Below the pieces are notes generated by a model that was not told the origin of the DNA, ran no database searches, and saw only the letters and a list, made by a program, of their open reading frames with translations. The position numbers and the translations under genes are program-made. This document shows positions 9,240 to 18,329 of a stretch of DNA of 64,000 nt, in pieces (the first letter of the stretch is position 1; the number at the start of each line of letters is the position of its first letter). Source of the stretch: WJKG01 sp964627305 (GTDB lineage: Bacteria > Zixibacteria > MSB-5A5 > GN15 > FEB-12); assembly GCA_964627305.1 (NCBI GenBank), contig CAZVHP010000001.1:124001-188000 (forward strand). Direction: 5' to 3'.

Positions 9240-9983
9240 GTGGAAGCCCGATGCGATCCCATTCTTGAACTCAAGGATCTGACCCGAACAATCACTGCGG
9301 GAAGTGAGGCGAAGGTCGTTGTCGATCGTGTCAGTTTCCGTTTCGATCGCGGGCGAATCTACACGATTGTCGGTGCTTCAGGGGCGGGGAAGTCCTCGCT
9401 GCTGCGGCTGATTAATCGGCTTGATGAACCGTCGTCGGGACGGGTGTTGCTGTGTGGGCAGCCGACTGAGCAGATACGCCCCTCAGAGCTGCGTCGTCGG
9501 ATAGGCTTCCTGTTCCAGCGGCCGCATCTGTTTGAGGGGACAGTGGCGAATAATCTTCGCTACGCCAGGCCGGATCTGACCGAGAGCGCTATTCGACAAC
9601 TGGCCGAACAGGCACGTGTGCCGCAGCGGCTGATCCAGGCCGATGCCGCCACTTTGTCGGTTGGTGAGGGTCAGCGGGTGGCCTTGGCGAGACTTCTGGC
9701 GCTGGAGCCGGAAGTGATACTGCTTGATGAGCCAACCTCAGCGCTCGATCCCGGCCTCACGGAGGGAATCGAAGCCACCTTCCGGGACCTGGTCGACAGC
9801 GGTGGGATGACGCTCATCATGGTGAGTCATGACCCGCAGCAGGCGTTGCGGATGGGAGGTGCGGTGTTACTGGTTTCTGCCGGTCGCGTGGCGGAGCATG
9901 GTCCGGCAGAGCAGGTGCTGAACGATCCGAGGACGGAGGCGGGGCGGCAGTATCAACGGAGGCAGCACGATGTTGACTCCTGA
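9240..9983 (+). CDS. fetA: ABC transporter ATP-binding protein, FetA/YbbL-like
   Basis: A 247-aa ABC ATPase. Walker A is GASGAGKSS near residue 50, the signature is LSVGEGQRVALARLLALEP, and Walker B is VILLDEPTSALDP, with the switch histidine in MVSHDP. The next gene is an UPF0014/FetB-type permease overlapping by 14 bases; the pair matches E. coli FetAB, linked to iron export and oxidative-stress resistance. The signature LSVGE in place of LSGGQ is a common variation in this subfamily. The start is GTG at 9240, 3 bases after the nuclease stop, with GGGAGAAG upstream inside that gene. The function is transferred from the family. Confidence 0.82.
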   Translation: MEARCDPILELKDLTRTITAGSEAKVVVDRVSFRFDRGRIYTIVGASGAGKSSLLRLINRLDEPSSGRVLLCGQPTEQIRPSELRRRIGFLFQRPHLFEGTVANNLRYARPDLTESAIRQLAEQARVPQRLIQADAATLSVGEGQRVALARLLALEPEVILLDEPTSALDPGLTEGIEATFRDLVDSGGMTLIMVSHDPQQALRMGGAVLLVSAGRVAEHGPAEQVLNDPRTEAGRQYQRRQHDVDS

Positions 9984-10731
9984 TTACACCCATGTCTTGT
10001 ATTCCCTGGTGCTGGTGCTGGTCGCGATTGGGGTGACGGTGTGGTGGCGCATCCCGGTTACAAAGGAGATTACGCTGGGGCCGGTGCGGGCGTTTGTGCA
10101 GTTGGTGGCGGTGGGATACGCGCTGACATTCCTGTTCGAGCCAGGGCGATCGTGGCTGATCATTCCGGTGCTGCTGGTGATGACAACAGTGGGGGCATAT
10201 GCCGCCGCCGGACGAGTCAGGAAGCTGAGGGGGGCCTATGTGGTGACGCTGGTCTCCATTATGTTGGGGTCTGCAGTCACATTGGGGCTGATGCTGGCCT
10301 TGCCCATCATTGAGTTTGAGGCGCGGGTGGTGATACCGTTGTCGGGGATGATCATATCGAACGCGATGAATGCCTCCGCGATTGCGATCAACCGGTTCGC
10401 AGCCGATATGCGATCGCATCGTCTGGCGATAGAGACGGCGCTGTCACTGGGAAAGAACTGGCGGGAGGCGAGCAGGCCGTTTCAGCGGGAGGCGGTCATG
10501 GCGGGGATGATCTCGATTCTGAATTTCATGAAGACAGTGGGAATTGTGGCCTTGCCGGGGGCGATGACGGGGATGATTCTGGGCGGTGCCGAGCCGCTGG
10601 ATGCGGCCCTGCTGCAGTTGATCGTAGCGTTCATGCTGTTATCGGCGATGTCGATCACGGCGGCGCTGACGGTGGAACTGACGGTTCGGCGGTTCTTCAC
10701 GGGCTATGACCAGTTGCGGCACGACGTCTGA
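9970..10731 (+). CDS. fetB: UPF0014-family permease, FetB/YbbM-like
   Basis: The 253-aa membrane partner of the preceding ATPase, with about six or seven hydrophobic helices. The conserved family stretch is present: RAFVQLVAVGYALTFLFEP near the N-terminus, SGMIISNAMNASAIAINR in the centre, and PGAMTGMILGGAEPLDAAL near the C-terminus. The ATG at 9970 lies inside the end of fetA (14-base overlap), so translation is coupled. The E. coli homologue is associated with metal export; the substrate here is not proven. Confidence 0.85.
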   Translation: MLTPDYTHVLYSLVLVLVAIGVTVWWRIPVTKEITLGPVRAFVQLVAVGYALTFLFEPGRSWLIIPVLLVMTTVGAYAAAGRVRKLRGAYVVTLVSIMLGSAVTLGLMLALPIIEFEARVVIPLSGMIISNAMNASAIAINRFAADMRSHRLAIETALSLGKNWREASRPFQREAVMAGMISILNFMKTVGIVALPGAMTGMILGGAEPLDAALLQLIVAFMLLSAMSITAALTVELTVRRFFTGYDQLRHDV

Positions 10732-10941
10732 TTCGTGGGGCAGGGCTGGTTGGTGCTGTGCCTGTGAGTAGTTATCCTGGTCGAACTGGCAGGCAGCACA
10801 TGGCCGGTTCAGGTGTTCCGGTGGGGGCAGAGATTCAGGTGGTGCGGCCGTTTTGGGGTATCGCTGGCGGCATGGCCGGCGGCGGCGGGTATGGCGTGTC
10901 TTGAGTGTCAGCGGCGATCGGTCGTGCCGTGGAATTTGGGC

Positions 10942-10969
10942 TTGTCTTTTTATGTAGAAGTGATATTAT
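10942..10969 (+). promoter_or_regulatory. candidate promoter of the tRNA-Ser gene
   Basis: TTGTCT at 10942-10947 and TATTAT at 10964-10969 are separated by 16 bases, about 47 bases before the mature tRNA. The fit to a housekeeping sigma factor promoter is good. The 210 bases before it, back to fetB, show no gene. Confidence 0.55.
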
Positions 10970-11015
10970 GGGAGGTGCCCGGTCAGAGACCGGGAAGTGA
11001 TTCTTTTCGTCATGC

Positions 11016-11108
11016 GGAGAGGTGGCCGAGAGGCTGAAGGCGGCGGATTGCTAATCCGTTATAGGGGTATCACCTCTATCCAGGGTTCGAATCCCTGCCT
11101 CTCCGCCA
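11016..11108 (+). tRNA. tRNA-Ser (anticodon GCT)
   Basis: A class II cloverleaf with 7-bp acceptor stem GGAGAGG/CCTCTCC, discriminator G and encoded CCA. The anticodon loop TTGCTAA has GCT at 11050-11052; a long variable arm follows, and the T arm is CAGGG-TTCGAAT-CCCTG. Its 3' end is the left attachment site of the genomic island: the last 20 bases plus the following TTTTG recur at 32624-32648. Confidence 0.95.
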
Positions 11109-11113
11109 TTTTG
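11089..11113 (+). repeat. attL: tRNA 3' end copy of the island direct repeat
   Basis: This 25-bp site covers the T-arm 3' half, acceptor 3' strand, CCA and TTTTG. It matches 32624-32648 except that the ninth base is G here and T there. The G pairs in the T stem, so this is the functional tRNA copy. Confidence 0.88.
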
Positions 11114-11216
11114 CGGTTGCCATTTTCAAGTAATTCCAGTATAATAAGTTAGTCGAGTGAGTCAGGGGTCGTGATGACCCCTGTGCCGAATATGTGCCAA
11201 ACTGGAGACACTTGTT

Positions 11217-12311
11217 ATGGCCAGAATCTACAAACGGGGACGAATCTGGTATCTCGATGTAAGCGCCGGCGGACGTCGGATCCGCAAGCGGGTCGGGACC
11301 TCCAAGAAAGTGGCTGAACTGGCCCTGAAGGATGCCGAGGTCAAGGTGGCCCGCAAGGAGTTCGGCTTCGCCGACAAGGACATGGTGCTGGAGAAGTTCC
11401 TCGATCAGTATCTGGACTACTGCAGCGCTAACCATCAGGCATCCACCACCAATCGGTATCGGGCGGTCATTGATCACTTCAGATCGTTCCTTGCAGATCA
11501 GCGACAAGACGTGGTCTTTGTCTCGCAGGTCAATACCGAGGTGATCGATCAGTACAAGGTCTGGCGCAAGGATGCCCTGGTGAATCCTAACGGTCAGCCA
11601 GTCGATGAGCCGACTGAGTATACCCGCAAGGGAGCCCGGGCCCATACGATCAATTTCGAGATCGGGGCGCTCAAAACCGTCTTCAATCAGGGGATCAAGT
11701 GGGGGTATGTGAAGGAGAACCCGACCGGTAAGGTGAAGAAGTTGAAGGTCAATGATGCCCGGCCTGTACGCTTCCTGACGCACGAGGAGTGCCAGCAACT
11801 GCTTGAGGCTTGTCCGGAGGACATGTATCCGATCTATGCGACGTTCCTGTACACGGGGATGCGCAAGGCGGAGCTTGAGAATCTTGAGTGGGACGATGTT
11901 GATTTCGAGCGCGGGAAGATCATGATCCGTCGCAAGGAGAGCTGGCAGCCGAAGACGGGAGAACGGAAGATCCCGATGAGCAGCCTCGTTGCGAGGCTCT
12001 TATCTGACCTCCATGACAGAAGACCTGAGGGGTCAACGTACGTGTTCGCCGATCCGAAGACAAGTGGGAAGATCAGGACGAAGCTGAGGGAGAAGCTGAT
12101 TCGGATCGCGCAGCAGGCCGGGATTTCGGATCTGACAAAGGTACACACGCTGCGGCATACATTCGCGAGTCACCTGGTGATGAAGGGGGTAGACCTGCCG
12201 ACCGTGCAGAAGCTGATGGGGCATTCGGATATCCAGACGACGATGATCTATGCACATCTTGCCCCGGATCATCTTGCCGATGCAGTGAACCGGATATCGT
12301 TTGAGTCATAG
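11217..12311 (+). CDS. tyrosine-type site-specific integrase
   Basis: A 364-aa phage-type integrase that would catalyse island integration and excision at the tRNA-Ser site. An N-terminal Arm-binding-like region (MARIYKRGRIWYLDVSAGG) and a SAM-like core-binding domain (about residues 55-160) precede the catalytic domain. The catalytic set is visible: R in YTGMRKAELENLEW, then HTLRHTFASHLVM, GHSDIQTTMIYAHL with the last catalytic histidine region, and the nucleophile Tyr in that segment. The length is normal and there is no frameshift, so it could be active. It reads away from the tRNA and lies 108 bases from it, the usual arrangement for such islands. Confidence 0.93.
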   Translation: MARIYKRGRIWYLDVSAGGRRIRKRVGTSKKVAELALKDAEVKVARKEFGFADKDMVLEKFLDQYLDYCSANHQASTTNRYRAVIDHFRSFLADQRQDVVFVSQVNTEVIDQYKVWRKDALVNPNGQPVDEPTEYTRKGARAHTINFEIGALKTVFNQGIKWGYVKENPTGKVKKLKVNDARPVRFLTHEECQQLLEACPEDMYPIYATFLYTGMRKAELENLEWDDVDFERGKIMIRRKESWQPKTGERKIPMSSLVARLLSDLHDRRPEGSTYVFADPKTSGKIRTKLREKLIRIAQQAGISDLTKVHTLRHTFASHLVMKGVDLPTVQKLMGHSDIQTTMIYAHLAPDHLADAVNRISFES

Positions 12312-12480
12312 CCTCAGGGCTGTGTTGCAGCTCCCGGAGCCTGGAATCACAGCACTCTGACGCCCCCCCATACACCCCGCTGGGATGGGACCCACATGGA
12401 ATAACAGTCCATTACGTCTTCACTATCTCGCCCCAAATTCCACCGTCACTGGAATGGCCACTTTTCCTGAATCCGGCACG

Positions 12481-12671
12481 GGTGGAGCCCCACAGCTCGG
12501 GGCTTGTTGAAAGAGTCATCAGTTTCGTTGGGTCTTGATGCGCCAACGGCGGATTGTGACCCGACGGTCTTCAACCACTTAGGAAGAGCGGTCAGGTCAC
12601 ACGCTCGTTTGCGATGACCGCAAGACCTGACCGAATAGGGTTTCTCAACAGGCCCCAGGCTGTGGGGCACC
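12481..12671. repeat. MITE-like element, copy 1
   Basis: About 191 bp bounded by imperfect inverted repeats of about 28 bp: GGTGGAGCCCCACAGCTC... at the left and, on the other strand, GGTGCCCCACAGCCTGG... at the right, both running into (G)GGGC(T/C)TGTTGA. The interior holds a stretch shared almost exactly with copy 2 at 28824-29018 (TCTTGATGCGCCAACGGCGG and following). It has no coding capacity for a transposase. The TGTTGA...TCAACA ends resemble those of the IS5-like element at 30817-32167, a possible source of transposase. The short frames inside it are not regarded as genes. Confidence 0.7.
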
Positions 12672-12717
12672 AAGACTGAGAGTGAGAGAAGTGACCTTCC
12701 CCTGATTTCGTGGACAG

Positions 12718-13584
12718 TCAGTTAAGCAATGGTGTCAGTCGCTCGAACTCAGCCGGGCTCTGTGAGCCTGTCGCCGAGTGTCGACGCTGACGGTTATAGA
12801 ACACCTCAATATACTCAAAGAGCTTCGCTTTCGCCTCGTCCCGTGTTGTAAATCTCTCCTGATACACCAACTCCTGCTTCAACGTCCCGAAGAACGATTC
12901 GCACGGCGCGTTGTCCCAACAGTCGCCCTTCCGGCTCATACTACAGATTGCACCGTGGTTGCGCAAGAGCTTCTGGTAGTCACCGGCCGCGTATTGCTTC
13001 CCCCGGTCGGAATGATGAATCAGTCCCGGTGACGGTTGTCGCCTGGCCAGCGCCTGGCGCAGAGCCGTTAGCGTCAAGGCCCCGTTGATCCGGTCGCTCA
13101 TCGCCCACCCCACGATCAGCCGCGAATACACATCCAGCACCACCGCCAGGTACAACCACCCCTCCGTCGTCGGGATATAGGTGATATCGGCCAGCCAGAC
13201 CTGATTGGGACCCGTCGCCGTGAACGCCCGATTCAGAAGATTCGGCGCCACCGGCAAAGCGTGCTTCGAATTGGTCGTCGCCCTGAACTTCCTGACCGTC
13301 TTCGCCTTGATCCCGTTCTGTCGCATCAAACGTGCCACCCGGTGACGACCACAGCGGGTACCGGAATCATTGAGTTCATCGGTGATCCGAGGCGAACCGT
13401 AGCTCTGACGACTCCGCTGATGCGCCGCCCGGATGTGCGTCACCAGCGAACGATTCGCCTGTGACCGCACACTCTCCGGCCGCCCCAGCCAGGCATAGTA
13501 CCCGCTTCGCGACACTCTCACCGCCCGGCACATCAGCCACACCCGAAACTCATACCGATGATCCCGGATAAACATGAACTTCAC
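12718..13584 (-). CDS. IS3-family transposase OrfB (DDE integrase)
   Basis: A 288-aa integrase-fold catalytic subunit. The DDE residues lie in VWLADITYIPTTEGW, LIHHSDRGKQYA and ESFFGTLKQELVYQ, and an N-terminal HTH_21 segment (SRSGYYAWLGRPESVRS) precedes them. The frame begins at a GTG whose bases overlap the orfA stop (GTGA), so it is made either by coupling or by a frameshift fusion with OrfA. No lesion is seen. Confidence 0.92.
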   Translation of the reverse strand: MKFMFIRDHRYEFRVWLMCRAVRVSRSGYYAWLGRPESVRSQANRSLVTHIRAAHQRSRQSYGSPRITDELNDSGTRCGRHRVARLMRQNGIKAKTVRKFRATTNSKHALPVAPNLLNRAFTATGPNQVWLADITYIPTTEGWLYLAVVLDVYSRLIVGWAMSDRINGALTLTALRQALARRQPSPGLIHHSDRGKQYAAGDYQKLLRNHGAICSMSRKGDCWDNAPCESFFGTLKQELVYQERFTTRDEAKAKLFEYIEVFYNRQRRHSATGSQSPAEFERLTPLLN

Positions 13585-13904
13585 TTCGGGCGACGACTGA
13601 ACACGGCCAGCGCTTTTTTTAAGATGTCCCGCTCCTCCGTCACCTCGGACAACTGCCGTCGCAATCGCCGAAGCTCCTCCTGCTCAGCCGACTGATGACC
13701 CTTGCCCGGAAACGCCGCCTCGCCCTCTTGGGCAAACTGGCTGCGCCAGCGATGCAGCATATTCTCGCTGATCCCCAAATCCCGAGCCACCCCCGCTACA
13801 CTCCGACCCGGCTCATAGCTCAGACGCACGGCCTCCAGCTTGAACTCCCGGTCGTACTGACGACGCTTCTCTGTGGACATAACAACTCCTTCGGACAGGA
13901 ACAT
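13581..13904 (-). CDS. IS3-family transposase OrfA (helix-turn-helix)
   Basis: A 107-aa HTH_Tnp_1 protein that recognises the element ends. The HTH reads YDREFKLEAVRLSYEPGRSVAGVARDLGI, split here by LGISENMLHRWRSQF, followed by a leucine-zipper-like helix (EELRRLRRQLSEVTEERDILKKA) for multimerisation. The best start is probably the ATG giving MSTEKRRQYDREFK, eight residues into the frame (13880). Confidence 0.88.
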   Translation of the reverse strand: MFLSEGVVMSTEKRRQYDREFKLEAVRLSYEPGRSVAGVARDLGISENMLHRWRSQFAQEGEAAFPGKGHQSAEQEELRRLRRQLSEVTEERDILKKALAVFSRRPK

Positions 13905-13947
13905 AACCCTATCCTTTCGCTCTGTCCACTAAACCGGGGAAAGGTGA

Positions 13948-14284
13948 CTGTATCTTCTCCTGCGTCAACCACGGGCTATACCGGAGTGGCAAGCGGACCG
14001 CCCCTGCCATCGAGCCTGATCAGGCCGTGACTCCGCCCGACCTGGCGAGCGGAGCTTCTCAACCCGGCACCGTGATCATTTCGCCCACATTAGGGGAATG
14101 TAATACCGTTGTCGTGATGGGGCAAACTAATCCTGAGACGGCAGTGGCCGGGAAGCAGCGATACCAGCCTTTGCCGCCGCCAATGTTGTCTCACTAGCTC
14201 CTCAAGCCTGCTCACGAGGCAGTCGTGCACTGTGGTGATCACCTTGCTGAGGGATCTGACAGAACGCAGTTGGACCCTCGCAAA
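13948..14284. other. non-coding gap downstream of the ABC exporter
   Basis: This 337-base stretch between the IS3 end and the exporter stop has no supported gene. A perfect 12-bp palindrome GCCTGATCAGGC lies at 14013-14024. No clear terminator for the peptide operon was found. Confidence 0.4.
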
Positions 14285-16087
14285 TTAAGGGATCTTTACT
14301 GCCGACGGTCTTTCCAATGACTCCTCTGATTGTTCCCGACAGAGCTTATGATAGAGCCCAGGAGCATTGACCAAGTCCTTGTGAGAGCCGGACTGGATAA
14401 TCCGCCCATGATCCATCACGTAAATCCTGTCGGCATGCCTAACCGAGGCGATTCGGTGAGAAATCACGAGTACCGTGTGCTCACGAAACAATTTGTTGGT
14501 TGCTTCACGGAAGAGACGCTCCGTTTCTGAATCCAGAAAGGCGGTCGCCTCATCAAATACGATGATCGGAGGTTTGCGAATCAACGCTCGCGCTATGGCC
14601 AGTCTGACTCTTTGTCCGCCGGAAATTTTCTGACCACGCACGCCGACTACACTATCATATCCCTGATCGAACTCCAGGATAAATGAGTGCGCACCTGCCT
14701 TCTTTGCGGCGTCCACTACCTGCTGCTGATTCACTCCCCTCTTTCCGCAGGTTAGGTTGTGATACACCGTATCGTTGAAGAGGAAGACATCCTGGGAAAC
14801 AACACCAATACTCCGGCGTAGCTCGTCGAATGGGATGCTTCCGATAGGCCTTCCATCAATCGAAATCGAACCGCTGTCGGTTTCGTAGAATCGCATGAGG
14901 AGATTGATGATTGTGGTCTTGCCAGCTCCGCTGGTTCCACAGAAACCAGTGGTGGAATGGGGCGCGACCTCTACGGTAACGTCGTTCAGGGCGTTGTTCT
15001 TCCCATCATAGGAGAAGTACACGTGAGACAAGTCTACTTTCCCCTTAATGGGACTCGAAACACCGCCAGGTCGAATCGATACCGCATCCTCGCTCTCAAT
15101 CTGAAGTATCTCGGTAATTCGCTGGAGAGGCGCCAAGGCTCGTTGCACCTGCGTGTTCACGGAAAAGAGACTGCTAAGTGGATTTAGGAGAAAGCTGATG
15201 TAGACAGAGAATCCGATGAACTCCCCAACTGTCAGATCCTCTGTGTAGATAAGATAACCTGATTGAATGAAGACAAGCACAGGCACGAGTGACTGCAGGA
15301 CTTGCCCGACGTTACCCTTAATATGGTCAAGGACTTCCAGACGTATCCTCGTTCGAGTCGCCTGAATGAGTTTGTTGAAGTAGGTGGCAATGACCCCGCG
15401 CTCCAGTCCCAGTTCCTTAACTACAGCGGCACCACTGATTGACTCATGCAACTTGCCCTCAGCTATGCCAGCACGTTCATTGGCTTCATAGCTGAGCTGG
15501 CGAAGCTGTTTCATGAACATGAACGAGCTTGCCAAATACACAGGAGCAAGCACTACGACCGACAGTGTTAGCGTTGTACTGATTACAACGAGCAGAACGA
15601 GGCTGACCACCACCGTCACCAGACTCTGGATCACACTGATCAATGTTCCGGCCCAGAATGGATGGAGCTGGGCAACGTCATCTCGCACTCTACAGACCAC
15701 GTATCCTATGTTCGAACTGCTGAAGTAACGGAGCGGTGCTTTCATAAGGTGCTTCATCAGCGTTGCCTGCCCTTTTATGACCATTCGTTGCCGGAATATG
15801 AGGAGGTTGTAGAATTTAAGGTAGTTACCCGCCCCTCTTAGGCTTATCGCAACGAACCAAACGACAAGCAATTGGAGCAATAAGTCGATGTTATCGCCGT
15901 ATATAATGCGATCCACTGCCTGCATCGTAATCCATGGCAGAGTCAGGCCAACAGCGGTTACTACTGCGCTGCCTACCGATGCTCCAAGAATCAATCTCCA
16001 GTGAGAGCGTCGATAGGGCCTGAACTTGCGCAGATAGCCTCGTATTAGCTGGATATTCTCGGCGCGCCACCAATGTGTATGTTCCAT
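14285..16087 (-). CDS. ABC-type peptide exporter, fused TMD-NBD
   Basis: A 600-aa half-transporter with about six helices in residues 35-320 and an ATPase domain from about residue 345. Walker A is GTSGAGKTTIINL, the signature is ISGGQRVRLAIARAL, Walker B is IIVFDEATAFLD, and the switch is VISHR. There is no C39 peptidase domain, so leader removal must fall to another enzyme, plausibly the M16 protein encoded just upstream. The start is preceded by GGGAGGAA seven bases upstream, lying across the previous stop codon; the genes are 4 bases apart. As last gene of the precursor-rSAM-peptidase-exporter run, it most likely exports the mature peptide. Lipid flipping is the alternative for this fold. 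Confidence 0.88.
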   Translation of the reverse strand: MEHTHWWRAENIQLIRGYLRKFRPYRRSHWRLILGASVGSAVVTAVGLTLPWITMQAVDRIIYGDNIDLLLQLLVVWFVAISLRGAGNYLKFYNLLIFRQRMVIKGQATLMKHLMKAPLRYFSSSNIGYVVCRVRDDVAQLHPFWAGTLISVIQSLVTVVVSLVLLVVISTTLTLSVVVLAPVYLASSFMFMKQLRQLSYEANERAGIAEGKLHESISGAAVVKELGLERGVIATYFNKLIQATRTRIRLEVLDHIKGNVGQVLQSLVPVLVFIQSGYLIYTEDLTVGEFIGFSVYISFLLNPLSSLFSVNTQVQRALAPLQRITEILQIESEDAVSIRPGGVSSPIKGKVDLSHVYFSYDGKNNALNDVTVEVAPHSTTGFCGTSGAGKTTIINLLMRFYETDSGSISIDGRPIGSIPFDELRRSIGVVSQDVFLFNDTVYHNLTCGKRGVNQQQVVDAAKKAGAHSFILEFDQGYDSVVGVRGQKISGGQRVRLAIARALIRKPPIIVFDEATAFLDSETERLFREATNKLFREHTVLVISHRIASVRHADRIYVMDHGRIIQSGSHKDLVNAPGLYHKLCREQSEESLERPSAVKIP

Positions 16088-16091
16088 TGCT

Positions 16092-18329
16092 CTATTCCTC
16101 CCATGTTCCGTCCGGGACTTCAGCCCCGATTCCGGCTAGAAGCTGCCTCGGTGCCAAAAGTGTATGAGTGGCGGAGTCGCATTGCGGCAACCGGTACTGC
16201 CCACCATTGCTATCAACCCATTGCTTCCGACGTTCATTGACCGCAGCGCGTCTGGTCGTATCACAAACGAGTTCAAGCGCGCCATTGAAGTCACTTGGCC
16301 TATCCTCCTGCCGACCGTCATCGCCTGAGTCGTCTTCCGTTGGATCCGATGCGGACCACCAGAAGTCGTGGAGTCGTGACAACTTCCTATTGAGCGACTT
16401 GTGCACTTTGCCTATATGACTGAGGGCACTTTGACAATTCACCTTCACCAGCACGGCTGTAGCTGTTTCCAGTAGCGAAGTGGATGTGTTTATTCCCGCA
16501 CCGAGACTCTTCACAAGTTCGATGCCGAGACTTCTGATCCGTAGAAGTTCAAGGTCGTTCGCCCAGCCAGAATTACTCTCTGGTTTGGGAATCAGGATTC
16601 CAAGGGACATACTTGAAACCGGATGATCCAGGTGCCTCCAGTCAATCCTCTCTTCTGTGCGGCCGAATGGCAGAGGTGCACAGAAGAGGGGAACGCCATC
16701 AGGAGCTACCTGCATCGCCGACGCCACTTCATCAATGTCCTGATCCACGCTTGGAGTTGCAATGGAGATAATCAGGTTCGACCTCGTATGCGTTTGAGAT
16801 AGTACTCGTTGGATGCTCTCAGTGGTCAACTGCCGAACGCTCCTCTCCGTGCCTCGGATTGAGAAGCCGGTGTCGAATGCTAATCGATGAAGCCGCTCCT
16901 CCAATTGATAGAAGGGATTCGCTCCTACTATGCGCAGTTCTCTACGTATCTCATCGATGACGCCTGCAAGATCCCCGGCACCTACATGTGCTGGCGAACA
17001 CAGCAATTGCACTACGTCCGAGAACCCGACCTCTGTGGCATCCGACAAGGATCCGAAGTACAAGATGTCGGTTGGCGTGGTAAGAGCCCCAAATCTCAGC
17101 AATCCTGGAATCTGTTCCCGGATCTTGCGAGCGACAAAATGCTCGCAGGCATGTGCGGTCCCTGATGGGTAACGAGAGCTAACCTCGCCAAATGCTCCTG
17201 CATTTACAACAGCGACGCAGAAGCTCCGCCCGCCATCTGTCTGCAGCCCAATTATCCGCTCGCCCAGAGCCTTTGCGCCGACTTCACGTCTGGCAGAGCA
17301 GATGTGGATCGATTGAGGTGTTACGTCTGGTGGTTCAATCTCATTCAAACGAGTTGTCAGTCGGAGCCGCCTGTCTCGCGAGACGGCCTCGTCGATGAAA
17401 AAGCGATAGAATTCGACAGGGCTACGAGAGAGCTGCCGTAGTTGATCCCCGCCACCAGTAGATGCAATGCAAATACACATGTGGGTTCCAAGATCTTCGC
17501 AATCCTGATACCCTTCGGCAGCCAAGCACTCAAGATCGATCATCACTGATTCGACTTCATTCCTTTGTCGTGCCACTGATCTAACTCGTGCGACCAGTTG
17601 ATTGTGGATATCAATCGGGTCGCGGATGTTTGAGTCGATATCGCCTTTCGAGCACCACGCAGTTCTCGCCGAGTCCTGGTACAAGAATTCAGGTAGGCCA
17701 TTCTCGACTATGCTGCACAGTAGCCTGAACTTGTACTGATCCAATGGCGTCGCAAGGTGATCGAGGAGACTGTAGGCGGTTGACTCAAAATGCACGCGCA
17801 ATTGGTGTTGATGCAATATCTTGCATAGCTGTCGCTCAAGCTCCATTCGCCATGCGCTGCGAGGCTGGTCGCCAAACGGAACCAGATCGCAGATGTAATC
17901 TGATCCTCGGCCATAACCGCAACTGATCCCGTCGAGAATCAGATGGACGTTCAGACGGGGGTAGTATTCCATGGGTAGCCAGTTGAATACTCGCTCTTGT
18001 GCCTTTCGGATACAGTACTGCCAGGAATCCTCAATGGCTGAGACGACGTCCCATAGCTCGTCGAAGTGATCACACCACCACATCCAGCGTCGCAACCACT
18101 TCAGGTCCTGTCTTTCCCCATTGGCGAGCAAGAACAAGTCTCGACAGAAGTCATTTGAGGTCATCCGAGACCGGTGGCGTCCGAGGAAGATGCGGTACCC
18201 TTTAGTCTCTGCAACTACTTCGGTGGCACTTGCCATGGATAGCTGGTTCGCTTGGCACCACTTCTGCAAAACAGACAGCGAGATGGCGTCCAGTTGAATG
18301 TGGCTGAATCTTCCAAACCCCATCCTCAT
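16092..18329 (-). CDS. two-module metallopeptidase: DUF5700-like region plus M16 peptidase domain
   Basis: 745 aa. The C-terminal half reads like an M16 (pitrilysin/MPP) peptidase: SGTAHACEHFVARK holds the inverted zinc motif HxxEH at 393-397, GVIDEIRRELRIVGANP supplies a candidate third ligand (E460 or E464), and IRGTERSVRQLTTES matches the family's GTEESI-like stretch. The second M16 subdomain follows from about residue 520. Residues 120-315 recall DUF5700/DUF2268-type zinc peptidases (LILDGISCGYG, SIVENGLPEFLYQ, GTHMCICIASTGG), but HQHQLRVH at 173-180 is not a clean HExxH, so that module may be inactive. M16 enzymes AlbE/AlbF serve the subtilosin A pathway, a good precedent for leader removal here. 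Its ATG overlaps the rSAM stop (ATGA). The family calls are by eye. Confidence 0.65.
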   Translation of the reverse strand: MRMGFGRFSHIQLDAISLSVLQKWCQANQLSMASATEVVAETKGYRIFLGRHRSRMTSNDFCRDLFLLANGERQDLKWLRRWMWWCDHFDELWDVVSAIEDSWQYCIRKAQERVFNWLPMEYYPRLNVHLILDGISCGYGRGSDYICDLVPFGDQPRSAWRMELERQLCKILHQHQLRVHFESTAYSLLDHLATPLDQYKFRLLCSIVENGLPEFLYQDSARTAWCSKGDIDSNIRDPIDIHNQLVARVRSVARQRNEVESVMIDLECLAAEGYQDCEDLGTHMCICIASTGGGDQLRQLSRSPVEFYRFFIDEAVSRDRRLRLTTRLNEIEPPDVTPQSIHICSARREVGAKALGERIIGLQTDGGRSFCVAVVNAGAFGEVSSRYPSGTAHACEHFVARKIREQIPGLLRFGALTTPTDILYFGSLSDATEVGFSDVVQLLCSPAHVGAGDLAGVIDEIRRELRIVGANPFYQLEERLHRLAFDTGFSIRGTERSVRQLTTESIQRVLSQTHTRSNLIISIATPSVDQDIDEVASAMQVAPDGVPLFCAPLPFGRTEERIDWRHLDHPVSSMSLGILIPKPESNSGWANDLELLRIRSLGIELVKSLGAGINTSTSLLETATAVLVKVNCQSALSHIGKVHKSLNRKLSRLHDFWWSASDPTEDDSGDDGRQEDRPSDFNGALELVCDTTRRAAVNERRKQWVDSNGGQYRLPQCDSATHTLLAPRQLLAGIGAEVPDGTWEE

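Larger units (their letters stand above)
12692..13947 (-). mobile_element. IS3-family insertion sequence, apparently intact
   Basis: Imperfect inverted ends of about 27 bp flank orfA and orfB: TGACCTTCCCCTGATTTCG..GGACAG at the left, and the reverse complement of CTGTCCACTAAACCGGGGAAAGGTGA at the right. Both reading frames are open, and the size of about 1.26 kb is normal for the family. The exact terminal bases and a target duplication were not resolved by eye. It lies between the integrase and the ABC exporter without visibly breaking a gene. Confidence 0.82.

Noticed and set aside
12446..12673. Small minus-strand frame in MITE copy 1, with a similar one at 28641-28934
   Set aside because: Both follow from the repeat's own sequence, begin at unrelated points and have no ribosome site.
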